Source of the DNA: Methanomassiliicoccales archaeon RumEn M2
GTDB lineage: Archaea > Thermoplasmatota > Thermoplasmata > Methanomassiliicoccales > Methanomethylophilaceae
Assembly (NCBI GenBank): GCA_001421175.1
Contig: LJKL01000011.1
Coordinates: forward strand, 1 to 64,000
Direction of reading: 5' to 3'
DNA: 64,000 bases
Shown here: positions 63,309 to 64,000 of the stretch, piece after piece
Layout of the letters: each line of letters starts with the position of its first letter
How positions within the stretch are numbered: the stretch's first letter is position 1
Made by a program: the position numbers and the translations under genes
The notes under the pieces: generated by a model
What the model saw: only the letters and a program-made list of their open reading frames with translations
Told to the model about the DNA's origin: nothing
Database searches by the model: none

Positions 63309-64000
63309 TGGTCGGGACGACTTTGCCCGTGGGGATGTGGCCGCCCTTCTCCGAGCCTATGTCGAAGGATGTCATGAATGGTACGTCCATTATCAGATGC
63401 TCTCCTGTAACGCAAGAGGTTCCGTGATCAACGAAGTACACGATCCTTTCCGAGTCAGAGAAATTCTTCTCCATCAGTTCGTCTATGCGCTCAAGCACCC
63501 TGACCTTCTTCATGGGGTCCCTCTGATGGCTGTACTCGTCCACCTCGTCCATATGCAGGAACACGTTCCCTTTGTCCAGTGCGTCCCTGGCCGCGGGGAA
63601 TCTTTTATCCATGTCCTTTATCAGACGGAAGTCATGGCCGAAGGAAGCGAATATGCCCAGAGGGGTTGGGCTGTCGGATATGGCGGTCATATTCCCCAGG
63701 CAGGCATGGGGTTTGGAAGGCCTCCCCAGCCTTCCGCATCCCCACGGATAGTTGGTTATCCCGTCCAGGTCCTCGGCCACAGCCATCACCATCTCTCCGA
63801 GTTTACCGGGAACTTCCACGAACGGAGCCGGAACGGGAGGGGAGGGAAGATCCGGCACTTCTTCGCATTCCATCGTCAGAACGGCCCTGCCGTTAAGGAA
63901 GAAGCTTATCTCGGGATCGTACTCCTCGAGGATCGAGAGTTTTTCCTCTACTTTCGGGATCAGGATATGACAGAACTCATGGGCATTGTACGCCCATTCT
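63295..64000 (-). CDS. Alkaline-phosphatase-superfamily metalloenzyme (iPGM-like), N-terminus outside the window
   Basis: The frame is open from the window edge to a TGA at 63295-63297, about 234 residues of the C-terminal part. It contains H-M-D-E-V-D-E-Y-S-H-Q, then F-V-D-H-G-T-S-C-V-T-G-E-H, then D-V-P-F-M: the order of metal ligands (D-x-x-x-H, D-H, H) seen in cofactor-independent phosphoglycerate mutases and phosphatases. The nucleophile Ser/Thr would lie before the window. The gene converges on the CbiP paralogue with a 14-nt overlap. Its place beside cobamide genes makes a cobamide- or ribazole-phosphate phosphatase conceivable, but a mutase or unrelated phosphatase is equally possible. 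Confidence 0.65.
   Translation of the reverse strand, partial: EWAYNAHEFCHILIPKVEEKLSILEEYDPEISFFLNGRAVLTMECEEVPDLPSPPVPAPFVEVPGKLGEMVMAVAEDLDGITNYPWGCGRLGRPSKPHACLGNMTAISDSPTPLGIFASFGHDFRLIKDMDKRFPAARDALDKGNVFLHMDEVDEYSHQRDPMKKVRVLERIDELMEKNFSDSERIVYFVDHGTSCVTGEHLIMDVPFMTSFDIGSEKGGHIPTGKVVPTIMCH

Noticed and set aside
1-64000. CRISPR arrays, insertion sequences, prophage or integrase genes
   Set aside because: No regularly spaced repeats, transposase, integrase or phage structural motifs were seen; both tRNA genes have normal flanks without attachment-like duplications.

Overview
The window is an archaeal chromosome segment with G+C in the mid-50s. Archaeal markers include DNA topoisomerase VI A/B, class I lysyl-tRNA synthetase, RNA polymerase subunit L, Sec61-beta (secG), archaeosine synthase ArcS, Trm5, Dph5, TruD, a DRG-type GTPase, a Hef-type helicase and many leaderless promoters (a TATA-like box about 25-30 nt upstream of the start codon). 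A four-subunit pyruvate:ferredoxin oxidoreductase, an ADP-forming acetyl-CoA synthetase and a large corrinoid locus fit a strictly anaerobic, corrinoid-dependent euryarchaeon. My best guess is a Thermoplasmatota methanogen of the order Methanomassiliicoccales. That is inference: no methanogenesis gene or 16S rRNA lies in the window.

Layout. 1-2.8 kb: an unknown acidic protein and a CPA2 cation/proton antiporter. 2.8-11.2 kb: housekeeping (secG, lysS, top6A/top6B, DRG GTPase, hisS). 11.2-12 kb: panD-rnhA. 12.1-15.05 kb: a first Fe/corrinoid-type ABC importer (binding protein, permease, ATPase), then tRNA-Asp. 15.2-21.6 kb: a CBS-ParB protein, PEP synthase and the porGDAB operon. 21.6-24.6 kb: a leftward pyrB-pyrI-UPF0200-small protein-DUF92 operon. 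24.8-32.4 kb: arcS, the Pst phosphate system with a fused PstC-PstA permease, a divergent AbrB/PhoU regulator and tRNA-Gly. 32.5-48.8 kb: a giant TPR protein, truD-rpoL-lig, hef, small redox/Fe-S proteins, a metalloprotease, a structured non-coding region, ADP-forming acetyl-CoA synthetase with a DRTGG partner, dph5, trm5 and a dCTP deaminase-like gene. 48.9-64 kb: a corrinoid uptake and nucleotide-loop assembly locus.

The corrinoid locus is the most unusual part. About 10.5 kb on the plus strand appears to be one transcription unit. It encodes a secreted protein with two DUF4430/transcobalamin-like domains, a BtuF-type binding protein with the same kind of domain at its N-terminus, and a 958-residue protein joining that domain to a PQQ-type beta-propeller and a complete BtuC-type permease. 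BtuD, CobD, CbiB, CbiZ, CobS and CobY follow. Divergent cobT and cbiP (with a cysteine-rich N-terminal domain), a CbiP paralogue lacking the glutaminase domain and an alkaline-phosphatase-superfamily gene complete it. Together they would capture, import, trim and rebuild cobamides.

Data quality matters here. At least 17, and probably 18, single-base frame breaks occur in 15 otherwise conserved genes, many in short homopolymers. They look like sequencing or assembly indels rather than decay, so I annotate those genes across the break and give the position. TGA is by far the commonest stop codon and TAG is rare.
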